A stretch of DNA of 64,000 nt from Spirochaetia bacterium (lineage in GTDB: Bacteria; Spirochaetota; Spirochaetia; Treponematales; Treponemataceae). Below are positions 43,034-50,455 of this stretch, one piece after another. The translations under genes were made by a program, and so were the position numbers. The stretch's first letter is position 1; each line of letters opens with the position of its first letter. The notes beneath the pieces are model-generated. The model saw nothing but the letters and a program-made list of their open reading frames with translations, was not told the origin of the DNA and did not search any database. The stretch is from assembly GCA_900769985.1 (NCBI GenBank), contig CAAGIS010000084.1, positions 1 through 64,000 on the forward strand, given 5' to 3'.

Positions 43034-44524
43034 ATGGAATATAAAATTGAAAAACAGCATGAAAAAGGGAAGCTTCATGCTATTGAAAGAATCAACGCTT
43101 TATGCGACAAAGATTCTTTTATGGAAATTTATTCAGGGGTTCGTCATAACTGTACGAGTTTTGGAATGGATAAAAAGGACATTCCGTATGATGGTGTAAT
43201 TACAGGCTTTGGAAAAATCAACGGAAAAAAAGTTGCTGTTTATGCACAGGATTTTACAGTTCAAGGTGGTTCTCTAGGTCTTATGCACGGAGAAAAAATT
43301 GCAGAACTCATTGATAAAGCAATTGAATCAAGATGCCCTGTAATTGGAATAAACGATTCAGGCGGAGCAAGAATTCAGGAAGGTGTTGATGCGCTCTGCG
43401 GTTATGGTGATTTGTTCTATCAGAATGTAAGGGCATCTGGAAGCGTTCCTCAGATTTCTATAATAGCAGGTCCTTGTGCAGGTGGAGCTGTTTATTCTCC
43501 TGGAATAACTGATTTTATTTTTGCCGTAGACAAGATTTCCCAGCTTTTTATTACAGGACCAAAAGTAGTAAAATCTGTAATGTTTATGGATATTACTGCA
43601 GAAGATTTGGGCGGTGCTGCAATTCATGCAAAAAAATCAGGTGTTGCTCATTTTAAGTGTGATTCAGAAAAAGACTGCTATGAACAGGTAAGAAAACTTC
43701 TTGACTATATTCCTCATTATTATGGTGAAGAACTTCTGAAAAATGAAAAGTTCAAATTTGATGCTCATAAAAAAGAAAAGCACATTGCAGAAATTCTGCC
43801 TGAAAATACACGACAGGGATATGATATTAGGGAAGTAATCAACAGCGTAACAGATGATGATTCGTTTTTTGAAACTTCAAAGGAATTTGCAATTAACTGC
43901 GTAACAGGTTTTGCAAAAATCGAAGGCCGCTCTGTAGGTATTGTTGCAAACAATCCGGCAGGTCTCGGTGGTATTCTTGACTGTGATGCTTCAGATAAGA
44001 TTGCACGTTTTGTGCGTTATTGTGATGCATTCAATATTCCGCTTCTTACTTTTGTTGATGTTCCGGGCTTTGTTCCAGGTCCTCAGGAAGAACAGAAAGG
44101 AATTATCAGGCATGGTGCAAAAGTTATTTATGCATATAGCGAGGCTTCTGTTCCTAAGATTACTGTTATAACGCGCAAGGCTTATGGCGGTGCTTATATT
44201 GCAATGTGTTCAAAACACCTTGGAGCAGATTTTGTTTATGCATGGCCTGCTTCTGAAATTGCAGTTATGGGTGCAGAAGGTGCGATTGGAATTCTGTATG
44301 CAAAAGAACTGAATGATCCTGCAAAGGCTCAGGAAGTTGCACAGAAATCAGAAGAATACAAACAGGAAATAATGACTCCAAAAATTGCAGCTCAGCGCGG
44401 TTATATTTCTGAAGTAATCCAGCCTCAGGAAACACGCAGACGTATTGCAGGCAGTCTTGATTATCTTTGCAATAAGACTTCAATGGACAAGCCGTTAAAG
44501 AAACATGGAAACATTCCGCTTTAA
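43034..44524 (+). CDS. Acyl-CoA carboxylase carboxyltransferase subunit (propionyl-CoA carboxylase beta / methylmalonyl-CoA decarboxylase alpha type)
   Basis: 496 residues with the two crotonase-like halves of biotin-dependent carboxyltransferases. The N-half has YDGVITGFGKINGKKVAVYAQDFTVQGGSLG and GINDSGGARIQEGVDAL plus IAGPCAGGAVYSPGITDFIF; the C-half has FVDVPGFVPGPQEEQKGIIRHGAKVIYAY and VITRKAYGGAYIAMCSK. It transfers carboxylate between carboxybiotin and an acyl-CoA, most likely propionyl/methylmalonyl-CoA. No biotin carrier, biotin carboxylase or membrane decarboxylase subunit is in the window, so direction (carboxylase or sodium-pumping decarboxylase) cannot be decided. The ATG at 43034 follows GAGG. 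Confidence 0.88.
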   Translation: MEYKIEKQHEKGKLHAIERINALCDKDSFMEIYSGVRHNCTSFGMDKKDIPYDGVITGFGKINGKKVAVYAQDFTVQGGSLGLMHGEKIAELIDKAIESRCPVIGINDSGGARIQEGVDALCGYGDLFYQNVRASGSVPQISIIAGPCAGGAVYSPGITDFIFAVDKISQLFITGPKVVKSVMFMDITAEDLGGAAIHAKKSGVAHFKCDSEKDCYEQVRKLLDYIPHYYGEELLKNEKFKFDAHKKEKHIAEILPENTRQGYDIREVINSVTDDDSFFETSKEFAINCVTGFAKIEGRSVGIVANNPAGLGGILDCDASDKIARFVRYCDAFNIPLLTFVDVPGFVPGPQEEQKGIIRHGAKVIYAYSEASVPKITVITRKAYGGAYIAMCSKHLGADFVYAWPASEIAVMGAEGAIGILYAKELNDPAKAQEVAQKSEEYKQEIMTPKIAAQRGYISEVIQPQETRRRIAGSLDYLCNKTSMDKPLKKHGNIPL

Positions 44525-44565
44525 TTTTGACATGTCTGGCTGTCTTACGGCATAAAGATAAGCAG

Positions 44566-44609
44566 AAAAAAGACTCTGGCTTTATTTTAAATAAACCGGA
44601 GTCTTTTTT
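44566..44609. terminator. Bidirectional intrinsic terminator
   Basis: AAAGACTC (44569-44576) pairs with GAGTCTTT (44599-44606), with an inner GGcTTTAT / ATAAACC stem, flanked by A-run and T-run. It lies between two convergent genes and suits both. Confidence 0.85.
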
Positions 44610-44614
44610 GTTTT

Positions 44615-46279
44615 TCAGTTAAAATAGTTTTTCTGATAATCAGCAATCTTTGCTGCATCGTCCATTGCCCTGTCGTCAGGAAGCCAGCTGTATTTTTCTC
44701 TTAATAATTTTACGGTGTCTTTTGAATTTTTTGTTTTAAGATATGCTTCTTTAAAATCATCACGGAATTTTTCCTGTGAAAATTCAGTTTCATTATGTTC
44801 GATTGAAATATCTGTAATATACCATTGGTCATTTTTATAAACGCAGGTGAGGGTAGAGGTGCACTGATCGACTGTAATTGGAGTTGTAAAGCCTGAAGTA
44901 TAAATCATATTGTATTTTGCGATATGAGTTTTATTCTCTCCTTCTGCAAAATGATTTATATTGCCAGATTTTTTGAGTGCAAGGAATTCACCTTTTGTAA
45001 TCGGAGAATATCTGTTGTGAGCTTTTTCGCCGTCAATCGTAAAGTCTGTAATTCCAAAAATCCAGTAGTCCATTAATTCGGGGCGGGTAAGCCAAAGTTC
45101 TGGGGAAAGCGTTGCGTTTCGTGCTTCGTATGCAGTTCTTGTCGTGCTCGTAACGTATACATTGCTTATCATGTCTATGACTTTGCGCGGGGACGAACCT
45201 TTTGCGACTTTCTGCATTAAAGCTGCATCCTGCTGATGAAATCCCGAATAAAAAGTTTGCACGGCTTCAAAACTCGTAAGGTTTTTTGCACACGGCTTTG
45301 TCATGCTTTCTGAATAAGATTTGTATGCATAATTTGAAATGAACGCAACGGCGGCAAGTGCACATAGTATTGTTACGGAATATCGTTTTATTATTCGCTT
45401 TCTGGCAGTTTTTAAATTTACTGACTTTTCTTTGTGCATTGCTTTTTTCTGAAATTTTTCCTGAGAAATGTTTGTCTTTCGCTGCGGGCATTTATATGAA
45501 CCGTCTGATTTAAGTCCGAGTTCTTCTTGCAGCAAATCAAGCGGAATCAATGACTTTTCCCTTTCGTACTGGTTATCAATGCGGAATCCCATATTTATGT
45601 TTGCGGCAAGTATTTTGTTTATTCCGTTTACCAGATTTTCTATTCCTATGAAATTTGAATCAATGATGTCTTCCTGCCTATTTTCAAGATTTGTTTTCAT
45701 AAAAGGAAAAATCCCTGCAAGTGATCGGTATGCAATTATACTCTGCATGTATATAAGTGCATTGTTGTTTGTAAGTGCCTTGTTCTGCCAGAAGCCTTGC
45801 AGCAAACTGTAGTCTTTTTCATTTTGGTTTGAAGCTGAAAGTTCAAAAAGATTTTCTGGTAAAAATGTAAGTTCAACCTGATATGACTGAGAATCTGTTT
45901 TGCTTATTTTTTCTTTGTAAAGGATTCCTCCAAGTCCGACAGAAGAAAGTTTTATTTTGTTTCCAATTGCTCTTGTGATTGTCTTAATTATTGCAAAAAC
46001 CATTCTTGCAGTTTTTGATTCATCTTTGGCAGAAAGAATTTCCTGTGCAGGCGTTCCGAAAATCCTGTCTTTTTCAAAACAGACGTGGCAAGTTTTTTCG
46101 TTGACAGTCGTTCCTGAAAAACTCCAGTTTTCAAACTGAATATTGTTGTCAAAAAGCGAAAACCTTGCAGTCATTCCTTCTTCAGAAAAATTAAGCCCAT
46201 GCGCTCTTTTTGCAAACGCAGATTCATCAAGACCTGTATCTAAAAAAGTAGATTTATTCTGTGTAAAAACTATATTCAT
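44615..46279 (-). CDS. Conserved-looking protein of unknown function, one internal membrane helix
   Basis: 554 residues; no family recognised. A cytoplasmic N-terminal part of about 300 residues (GLNFSEEGMTARFSLFDNN, FGTPAQEILSAKDESKTARMVFAIIKTI, LIYMQSIIAYRSLAGIFPF) has hints of a kinase-like helical lobe but no ATP-binding motifs. A basic stretch (KTARKRIIKRY) and a transmembrane helix (SVTILCALAAVAFISNYAY) follow near residues 300-325. The last 220 residues would be periplasmic and resemble an NTF2-like alpha/beta domain (SFEAVQTFYSGFHQQDAALMQKVAKGSS). AGGAACTTT precedes the ATG at 46279; the upstream ATG at 46300 has no such site. Confidence 0.6.
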   Translation of the reverse strand: MNIVFTQNKSTFLDTGLDESAFAKRAHGLNFSEEGMTARFSLFDNNIQFENWSFSGTTVNEKTCHVCFEKDRIFGTPAQEILSAKDESKTARMVFAIIKTITRAIGNKIKLSSVGLGGILYKEKISKTDSQSYQVELTFLPENLFELSASNQNEKDYSLLQGFWQNKALTNNNALIYMQSIIAYRSLAGIFPFMKTNLENRQEDIIDSNFIGIENLVNGINKILAANINMGFRIDNQYEREKSLIPLDLLQEELGLKSDGSYKCPQRKTNISQEKFQKKAMHKEKSVNLKTARKRIIKRYSVTILCALAAVAFISNYAYKSYSESMTKPCAKNLTSFEAVQTFYSGFHQQDAALMQKVAKGSSPRKVIDMISNVYVTSTTRTAYEARNATLSPELWLTRPELMDYWIFGITDFTIDGEKAHNRYSPITKGEFLALKKSGNINHFAEGENKTHIAKYNMIYTSGFTTPITVDQCTSTLTCVYKNDQWYITDISIEHNETEFSQEKFRDDFKEAYLKTKNSKDTVKLLREKYSWLPDDRAMDDAAKIADYQKNYFN

Positions 46280-46369
46280 AAAGTTCCTGTAGATTATCAT
46301 ATTCTATTTATTTAAAAATAATAGAACACTCAAAATAAAACAAGAGAATAATAAAAAAAAATGTTCAAA

Positions 46370-46434
46370 GAAATTTACAACTACAACAGTCTGAACGCCC
46401 ATAGAGTTTTGCTCAAGCAAAACTCGTATCGCGA
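46370..46434 (+). repeat. Dispersed hairpin repeat, copy 1
   Basis: About 65 bases beginning GAAATTTACAACTACAACAG and ending ATCGCGA. It contains a perfect 10-base hairpin GAGTTTTGCT/AGCAAAACTC (46404-46413, 46416-46425). Nearly identical to copy 2, 13 bases downstream. Confidence 0.85.
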
Positions 46435-46447
46435 TGGTTGTACGTTT

Positions 46448-46523
46448 GAAATTTACCACTACAACAGTCTGAACGCCACATAGAGTTTTGCTCAAGCAAA
46501 ACTCGTAGCGCGAGATAAATTTG
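46448..46523 (+). repeat. Dispersed hairpin repeat, copy 2
   Basis: Same element as copy 1 with the same hairpin. This copy shows terminal inverted ends, GAAATTTA at the left and TAAATTTG after GCGCGAGA at the right (ending 46523), so the unit may be about 76 bases long. Confidence 0.85.
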
Positions 46524-46540
46524 TGCAAAAATTTTTTAAA

Positions 46541-46555
46541 GAAATTTACTCGCGC
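46541..46555. repeat. End fragment of the dispersed repeat
   Basis: GAAATTTACTCGCGC is the reverse complement of the right end of the element (GCGCGAGTAAATTTC). It abuts the -35 (TTGACA at 46559) of the tRNA-Leu promoter. Confidence 0.5.
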
Positions 46556-46558
46556 CTA

Positions 46559-46587
46559 TTGACAGATTCTTTCTGATTTTATATTAT
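46559..46587 (+). promoter_or_regulatory. Promoter of tRNA-Leu
   Basis: TTGACA (46559-46564), 17-base spacer, TATTAT (46582-46587), ending 14 bases before the tRNA. Confidence 0.65.
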
Positions 46588-46601
46588 AATACTACAAACT
46601 C

Positions 46602-46683
46602 GCGGGGATGGTGGAATTGGTAGACACGCTAGCTTGAGGTGCTAGTAGCGAGAGCTGTGCCTGTTCAAGTCAGGTTCTCCGCA
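46602..46683 (+). tRNA. tRNA-Leu (anticodon GAG)
   Basis: An 82-base class II tRNA. Acceptor stem GCGGGGA/TCTCCGC, anticodon stem CTAGC/GCTAG with loop TTGAGGT (anticodon GAG), a short variable arm, and T-loop TTCAAGT. CCA is not encoded. It reads CTC and CTT codons. Confidence 0.95.
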
Positions 46684-46686
46684 GAC

Positions 46687-46717
46687 AAGGATTGACGAAA
46701 AGTCAATCCTTTTTTTT
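46687..46717 (+). terminator. Intrinsic terminator of tRNA-Leu
   Basis: AAGGATTGAC (46687-46696) pairs with GTCAATCCTT (46702-46711), loop GAAAA, then T-run. Confidence 0.9.
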
Positions 46718-46733
46718 ATATATGGAGAAAAAA

Positions 46734-47495
46734 ATGCTGGCAGTATTTGTAAACTGTTTTGCCGTTATTATTGGTTCTGCAATAGGAATCATTTTTTCAA
46801 AAAAAATTTCCGGCAATATGTCGGAAATCATTCAGAATGCTGCTGGAATCATTACTGTCGTACTCGGCTTACAGATGGCATTTCAATTTCAAAATATTAT
46901 TTATCTTTCACTTTCACTCTTTTTAGGCGGAATTATAGGCAATGCCCTTGACCTTGATGGCAAAATACTTGGAATCGGAAATTTTTTTGAAAAACTTCTT
47001 TACAGAAAAAATTTTAGGAGTGCAGCTGTTCCTGCCCTAGAAAGTCAAAACCAGAATGAGAGCAAAAATTTTGCTTACGCTTTTTTAAACGCTTCATGTC
47101 TGTTTTGCATAGGAGCAATGTCAATACTTGGTTCTTTTGAAGCAGGAATACGCGGAAACTATACGATTATTTTTACAAAGTCAATTCTTGATGGATTTAT
47201 GGCAATTACGTTTGCTGCTTCAATGGGAATCGGAACTTTGTTTTCGTTTATCGCGATTTTTGTCTATCAGGGAGCTTTGACATTACTTTCTTCATTTTTG
47301 CAGCCTTTTGCAACAGAACAGATGCTTGCAGAAATTACAGGTTGCGGTGGTGCGATGATTGTAATGATAGGAATCAATCTTCTGGGGTTAAAAAAAATAA
47401 AAACTGCAAATTATCTTCCCGGAATTGTTTTTGTAATTTTATTTGTTCTTTGTAATCCGATGTTTGTAAGGCTTAAGGATTTTATTCTTCATTGA
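46734..47495 (+). CDS. DUF554-family membrane protein
   Basis: 253 residues, six or seven transmembrane segments. The N-terminus MLAVFVNCFAVIIGSAIGIIF, followed by VVLGLQMAFQFQNI, LGGIIGNALDLDGKI and FCIGAMSILGSFEAGIRGNYTIIFTKSILDGFMAITFAASMGIGTLFS, matches the DUF554 (YdfK/YqgA) family of presumed transporters of unknown substrate. The ATG at 46734 follows GGAG; a nearer in-frame ATG at 46722 overlaps it. The gene sits just after the tRNA-Leu terminator and is followed by a PfkB kinase. Confidence 0.85.
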   Translation: MLAVFVNCFAVIIGSAIGIIFSKKISGNMSEIIQNAAGIITVVLGLQMAFQFQNIIYLSLSLFLGGIIGNALDLDGKILGIGNFFEKLLYRKNFRSAAVPALESQNQNESKNFAYAFLNASCLFCIGAMSILGSFEAGIRGNYTIIFTKSILDGFMAITFAASMGIGTLFSFIAIFVYQGALTLLSSFLQPFATEQMLAEITGCGGAMIVMIGINLLGLKKIKTANYLPGIVFVILFVLCNPMFVRLKDFILH

Positions 47496-47521
47496 TATTT
47501 TATTTTTTATGGAATAAAGTT

Positions 47522-48427
47522 ATGGCAAAGTTTTTATGTATTTGTTTAAGTTCGACAATTCAGAAAACAGTTAATTTTAAAAACATTCTTCTTGGAAACG
47601 TTAATCGTTCACTTTCGTACAGAATGGATGCATCTGGCAAAGCCGTAAATTCTGCGCGTGTTTTAAATCAACTTGAAAACTCTTGTGCAAAAGTTATCTG
47701 CCCACTTGGAGAAAAAAACAAAGACCTTTTTCTTAATCTTGCCGAGATTGATAATTTGAAAATCAGTTTTGTTACGACACCTGGTTTTACAAGAGAATGT
47801 CTTACTTTGCTTAATTCATTTGATTCTTCAACTACGGAACTTGTTATTGGAGAGCCTGACTGTGATTTTGAAGTAAGGGAAAAGGAAGCGCAGATTCTTG
47901 ATTTGTTAAGAGAGAATTTAAAAGATGCTGACGGAATTTTGTTTGCAGGAAGCCGGCCGTCGTACTGGTCAGAAGGAATAATTCCATATATGGCAAAAAT
48001 GATTACGGATTCAAAAAAAATATTTCTGGCAGATTATCATGGCAAAGATTTAACAAAAACTCTTGATATTTGTGTTCCTTCAATAATAAAAATAAATCTG
48101 GAAGAATTTTTATCAACTTTTGGTTTTCCGTCATATCTTTCAGATGAAAATTTAAAAGAAGCAGTCATTCAAAAAAGCAGGGAACTAAAAAACATAATTA
48201 TTGTTACAAGGGGAAGTTTTTCGACTTATGCTGCAGACTGCGGAGAGTTTGCTGAGTTTCCGACTGAGCGCGTAAAGACTGTTAATACGACAGCATGTGG
48301 GGATTCGTTTTCTGCAGGGTTTTTATATGAGTATGTCAATTCAAAAAATTTTTACAATGCTCTTTCAAAAGGAACTTGGTGTGCCTCAAGAAATGCTGAA
48401 CGTGAAATTCCAGGAACTGTAATTTAA
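47522..48427 (+). CDS. PfkB-family sugar kinase
   Basis: 301 residues. Resembles 1-phosphofructokinase/tagatose-6-phosphate kinase: LSSTIQKTVNFKNILLGNVNRSLSYRMDASGKAVNSARVLNQL at the substrate end, and the C-terminal PfkB signature VNTTACGDSFSAGFLYEYV with the catalytic Asp in CGDSFSAG. The usual G-GKGxNVA motif is replaced by ASGKAVNSARVL, and the protein is diverged in the lid, so the sugar substrate cannot be given. GGA precedes the ATG at 47522. Confidence 0.82.
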   Translation: MAKFLCICLSSTIQKTVNFKNILLGNVNRSLSYRMDASGKAVNSARVLNQLENSCAKVICPLGEKNKDLFLNLAEIDNLKISFVTTPGFTRECLTLLNSFDSSTTELVIGEPDCDFEVREKEAQILDLLRENLKDADGILFAGSRPSYWSEGIIPYMAKMITDSKKIFLADYHGKDLTKTLDICVPSIIKINLEEFLSTFGFPSYLSDENLKEAVIQKSRELKNIIIVTRGSFSTYAADCGEFAEFPTERVKTVNTTACGDSFSAGFLYEYVNSKNFYNALSKGTWCASRNAEREIPGTVI

Positions 48428-48460
48428 AAAATTCAAAAGATTGTTTTTTACGACAATACG

Positions 48461-49801
48461 TCAGGCTTTGTAATTTATGTTGTCCAGAGTATCGACGTTT
48501 TCAATTTTATCTATGCTTTTGTCTTTTATCATTTCAATCATTATTTTTGCAATCTTAGGGTCAAAATGAGTTCCTGCTCCTTTTTCAAATTCCTCTATAA
48601 TGATTTCTCTTGATTTATGAGAGTCATAGCACCTGTTTGAATTCATTGCATCAAAAGAATCGCACACGCAGACAATTCGTGCTTCCAGAGGAATTTGCAG
48701 GCCTTTAAGGTGTTCGCAATAACCGCTTCCATCCCAGTGCTCGTGATGGGATTTTGCGACTTCCTTTAAAATCGGCATTGCATCAAAGTCTTTGAGCATT
48801 TCGTATCCTTTTGTCGTGTGAATCTGAATTTTAGAATATTCTTCATCATCAAGCCTGTCAGGTTTATTTAAAATCGTATCTGTGATGCTTATTTTTCCTA
48901 CATCGTGCATAAGACCGCACCAGAACATCTCTTTCTGTCCGTGTTCGCTCATATGCAGGCGGCGTGCAATTTCGCGCGCATAATGGGCAACGCGCAGGGA
49001 ATGTCCTTTTGTATAAGGGTCTTTTGCATCAACAAAATTTGCGAAAGTTTTAAAAGACTGAACGATTATGTCAGAGTCTAGTTTTTCCCTTGCTTCATAG
49101 TATTTTATTTTTTTGAGTACGACAATCTGAATTGAAACAAGAATGAAGAGACTTATTAATGTTATGGAAATTACTGCAATCAAAACTGAAAACAGCGGAT
49201 TTTCGAACGGAGAATGAATGAACCTTCCTGTAATTGTTATATGCTGAATTTTGAAAGGGCTCTGAGTGTACATAATCATTCCGAGCATGAACGGCTCTGC
49301 GCGGCTGATGTTTTTGCCTGAAATTTCAGTTGACTTGTTGGACGGAATTTTTTTCATTATGATTACGTCTTTATCAGATTTGTACTGTTTTGAATATTCT
49401 GTATAAACTTTATGAGCCTCGGGAATTGGTTTATTTTGAGTAAAGAAAAAAGAAAAATTCGCGTTCCAGTTGCTGTCTACCCAGTAACCCGGCTGAACTT
49501 TTATTGTTACAGTCCAATCTGTAAAAGTATGAAGCGTATTGTTATAGAATTTTCCGTCATATTGAGCACCGAATGTATGGTCAGGCTGTTCCCATATTTT
49601 GTCTTCAGGAGTTGAAAAAGTTACGTATAAAGGGGTTTCTCTTGTCAAAATTGTATTTGCATCTTGAACATACGTAACATAGGTATTGCTTTTTCTTTCA
49701 CAATACAAAACTAAAAAAATCAATCCGAATATAAGAAAAAGTAATAATAAAAGCAGCATTTGAATAATAGGAATTTTATAAAAACACTTTTTATTGTTCA
49801 T
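48461..49801 (-). CDS. Membrane HD-GYP-type phosphodiesterase with extracytoplasmic sensor domain
   Basis: About 446 residues. A transmembrane helix near the N-terminus (MLLLLLLFLIFGLIFLVLY), an extracytoplasmic domain of about 170 residues, a second helix (LFSVLIAVISITLISLFILVSI) and an HD-GYP domain. The catalytic parts include GHSLRVAHYAREIARRL, LMHDVGKISI, HHEHWDGSGYC and CDSFDAMNSNRCY. HD-GYP enzymes hydrolyse cyclic-di-GMP; here the GYP signature reads GYC. The outer domain contains FTDWTVTIKVQPGYWVDSNWNANFSFFF, which resembles a cellulose-binding (CBM2-like) strand pattern. I prefer the ATG at 49801 because the one at 49819 lies within the promoter spacer. Confidence 0.85.
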   Translation of the reverse strand: MNNKKCFYKIPIIQMLLLLLLFLIFGLIFLVLYCERKSNTYVTYVQDANTILTRETPLYVTFSTPEDKIWEQPDHTFGAQYDGKFYNNTLHTFTDWTVTIKVQPGYWVDSNWNANFSFFFTQNKPIPEAHKVYTEYSKQYKSDKDVIIMKKIPSNKSTEISGKNISRAEPFMLGMIMYTQSPFKIQHITITGRFIHSPFENPLFSVLIAVISITLISLFILVSIQIVVLKKIKYYEAREKLDSDIIVQSFKTFANFVDAKDPYTKGHSLRVAHYAREIARRLHMSEHGQKEMFWCGLMHDVGKISITDTILNKPDRLDDEEYSKIQIHTTKGYEMLKDFDAMPILKEVAKSHHEHWDGSGYCEHLKGLQIPLEARIVCVCDSFDAMNSNRCYDSHKSREIIIEEFEKGAGTHFDPKIAKIMIEMIKDKSIDKIENVDTLDNINYKA

Positions 49802-49809
49802 ATTATAAA

Positions 49810-49838
49810 AATATATCATTTTATTTGGGTGTTTACAA
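49810..49838 (-). promoter_or_regulatory. Promoter of the HD-GYP gene
   Basis: On the minus strand TTGTAA (plus 49833-49838), 17-base spacer, TATATT (plus 49810-49815), ending eight bases before the ATG at 49801. No ribosome site is seen, so the transcript is leaderless or nearly so. Confidence 0.5.
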
Positions 49839-49844
49839 TAAGGG

Positions 49845-49882
49845 AAGTGCTGATTAACAATTGAAGCTATTACTCAGCACTT
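49845..49882. promoter_or_regulatory. Inverted repeat upstream of the HD-GYP promoter
   Basis: AAGTGCTGA (49845-49853) and TCAGCACTT (49874-49882) are perfect 9-base arms 20 bases apart, six bases upstream of the -35. It could be an operator. Confidence 0.4.
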
Positions 49883-49931
49883 ACTGAGACTGCAATAAGT
49901 ATAAAAAAAGAAAAGTTTATGAGTTTTACTC

Positions 49932-49961
49932 TTGACTAAGAACTGACTTTTTTGGTATATT
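49932..49961 (+). promoter_or_regulatory. Promoter of the tRNA-His/Arg/Lys cluster
   Basis: TTGACT (49932-49937), 18-base spacer, TATATT (49956-49961), 19 bases before tRNA-His. Confidence 0.5.
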
Positions 49962-49980
49962 ATTTTCTATCGGTATATAT

Positions 49981-50053
49981 GGTGCCTGTAGTTCAGTGGT
50001 AGAGCGCCAGATTGTGGATCTGGTTGTCGTGGGTTCAATCCCCACCAGGCACC
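49981..50053 (+). tRNA. tRNA-His (anticodon GTG)
   Basis: Eight-pair acceptor stem GGTGCCTG/CAGGCACC, including the G-1:C73 pair diagnostic for tRNA-His. Anticodon stem CCAGA/TCTGG with loop TTGTGGA, T-arm GTGGG/CCCAC. CCA is not encoded. Confidence 0.96.
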
Positions 50054-50085
50054 CATATCCTACTGATTTTTGCATTTTTATAAAT

Positions 50086-50159
50086 GCGCCCGTAGCTCAT
50101 CTGGATAGAGCTCCGGACTTCGAATCCGGCGGTAGCAGGTTCGAATCCTGTCGGACGCA
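50086..50159 (+). tRNA. tRNA-Arg (anticodon TCG)
   Basis: Acceptor GCGCCCG/CGGACGC with a C4-A69 mismatch, anticodon stem CCGGA/TCCGG with loop CTTCGAA (anticodon TCG), T-loop TTCGAAT. CCA is not encoded. The mismatch is unusual but all other pairs hold. Confidence 0.93.
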
Positions 50160-50167
50160 TATAATCC

Positions 50168-50240
50168 GGGCCATTAGCTCAGCTGGTAGAGCAACAGACT
50201 CTTAATCTGTGGGTCGAAGGTTCGAACCCTTCATGGCTCA
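50168..50240 (+). tRNA. tRNA-Lys (anticodon CTT)
   Basis: Acceptor GGGCCAT/ATGGCTC with one G-T pair, anticodon stem ACAGA/TCTGT with loop CTCTTAA (anticodon CTT), T-arm with TTCGAAC. CCA is not encoded. It reads AAG codons. Confidence 0.95.
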
Positions 50241-50244
50241 GTTC

Positions 50245-50277
50245 AAGAACTCCTTTTTTTCGGAGTTCTTTTTTTTT
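50245..50277 (+). terminator. Intrinsic terminator of the tRNA cluster
   Basis: AAGAACTCC (50245-50253) pairs with GGAGTTCTT (50262-50270), then a T-run to 50277. Confidence 0.92.
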
Positions 50278-50331
50278 GTCGCGATGAAATTCTCTCCATG
50301 CGAAATGCACAGAGTCATCAGCCTTTCATTT

Positions 50332-50396
50332 GAAATTTACAACTACAACCGTCTGTCGCAAATAGAGTTTGCATCCCTTGCAAACTCGTAGCGCGA
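50332..50396 (+). repeat. Dispersed hairpin repeat, copy 3 (diverged)
   Basis: Starts GAAATTTACAACTACAACCG and ends GTAGCGCGA, like copies 1 and 2 at 46370 and 46448. The central hairpin is different in sequence but still pairs: GAGTTTGCA/TGCAAACTC. Confidence 0.8.
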
Positions 50397-50420
50397 GTTA
50401 ATCCCATGCTTGTGAGCCAT

Positions 50421-50449
50421 TTGAAATTTACGAGCGCAATTGGTATAAT
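50421..50449 (+). promoter_or_regulatory. Promoter of ruvA, leaderless, with a -35 inside a repeat fragment
   Basis: TTGAAA (50421-50426), 17-base spacer, extended -10 TGG-TATAAT (hexamer 50444-50449), then six bases and the ruvA ATG. The -35 is part of TTTGAAATTTAC, the left end of the dispersed repeat, followed by GAGCGC. Confidence 0.65.
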
Positions 50450-50455
50450 GTAACA

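Noticed and set aside
46370..46523. Tandem-like repeats considered as a CRISPR array
   Set aside because: Only two adjacent copies with a 13-base gap, plus a distant diverged third; no regular spacers and no cas genes.
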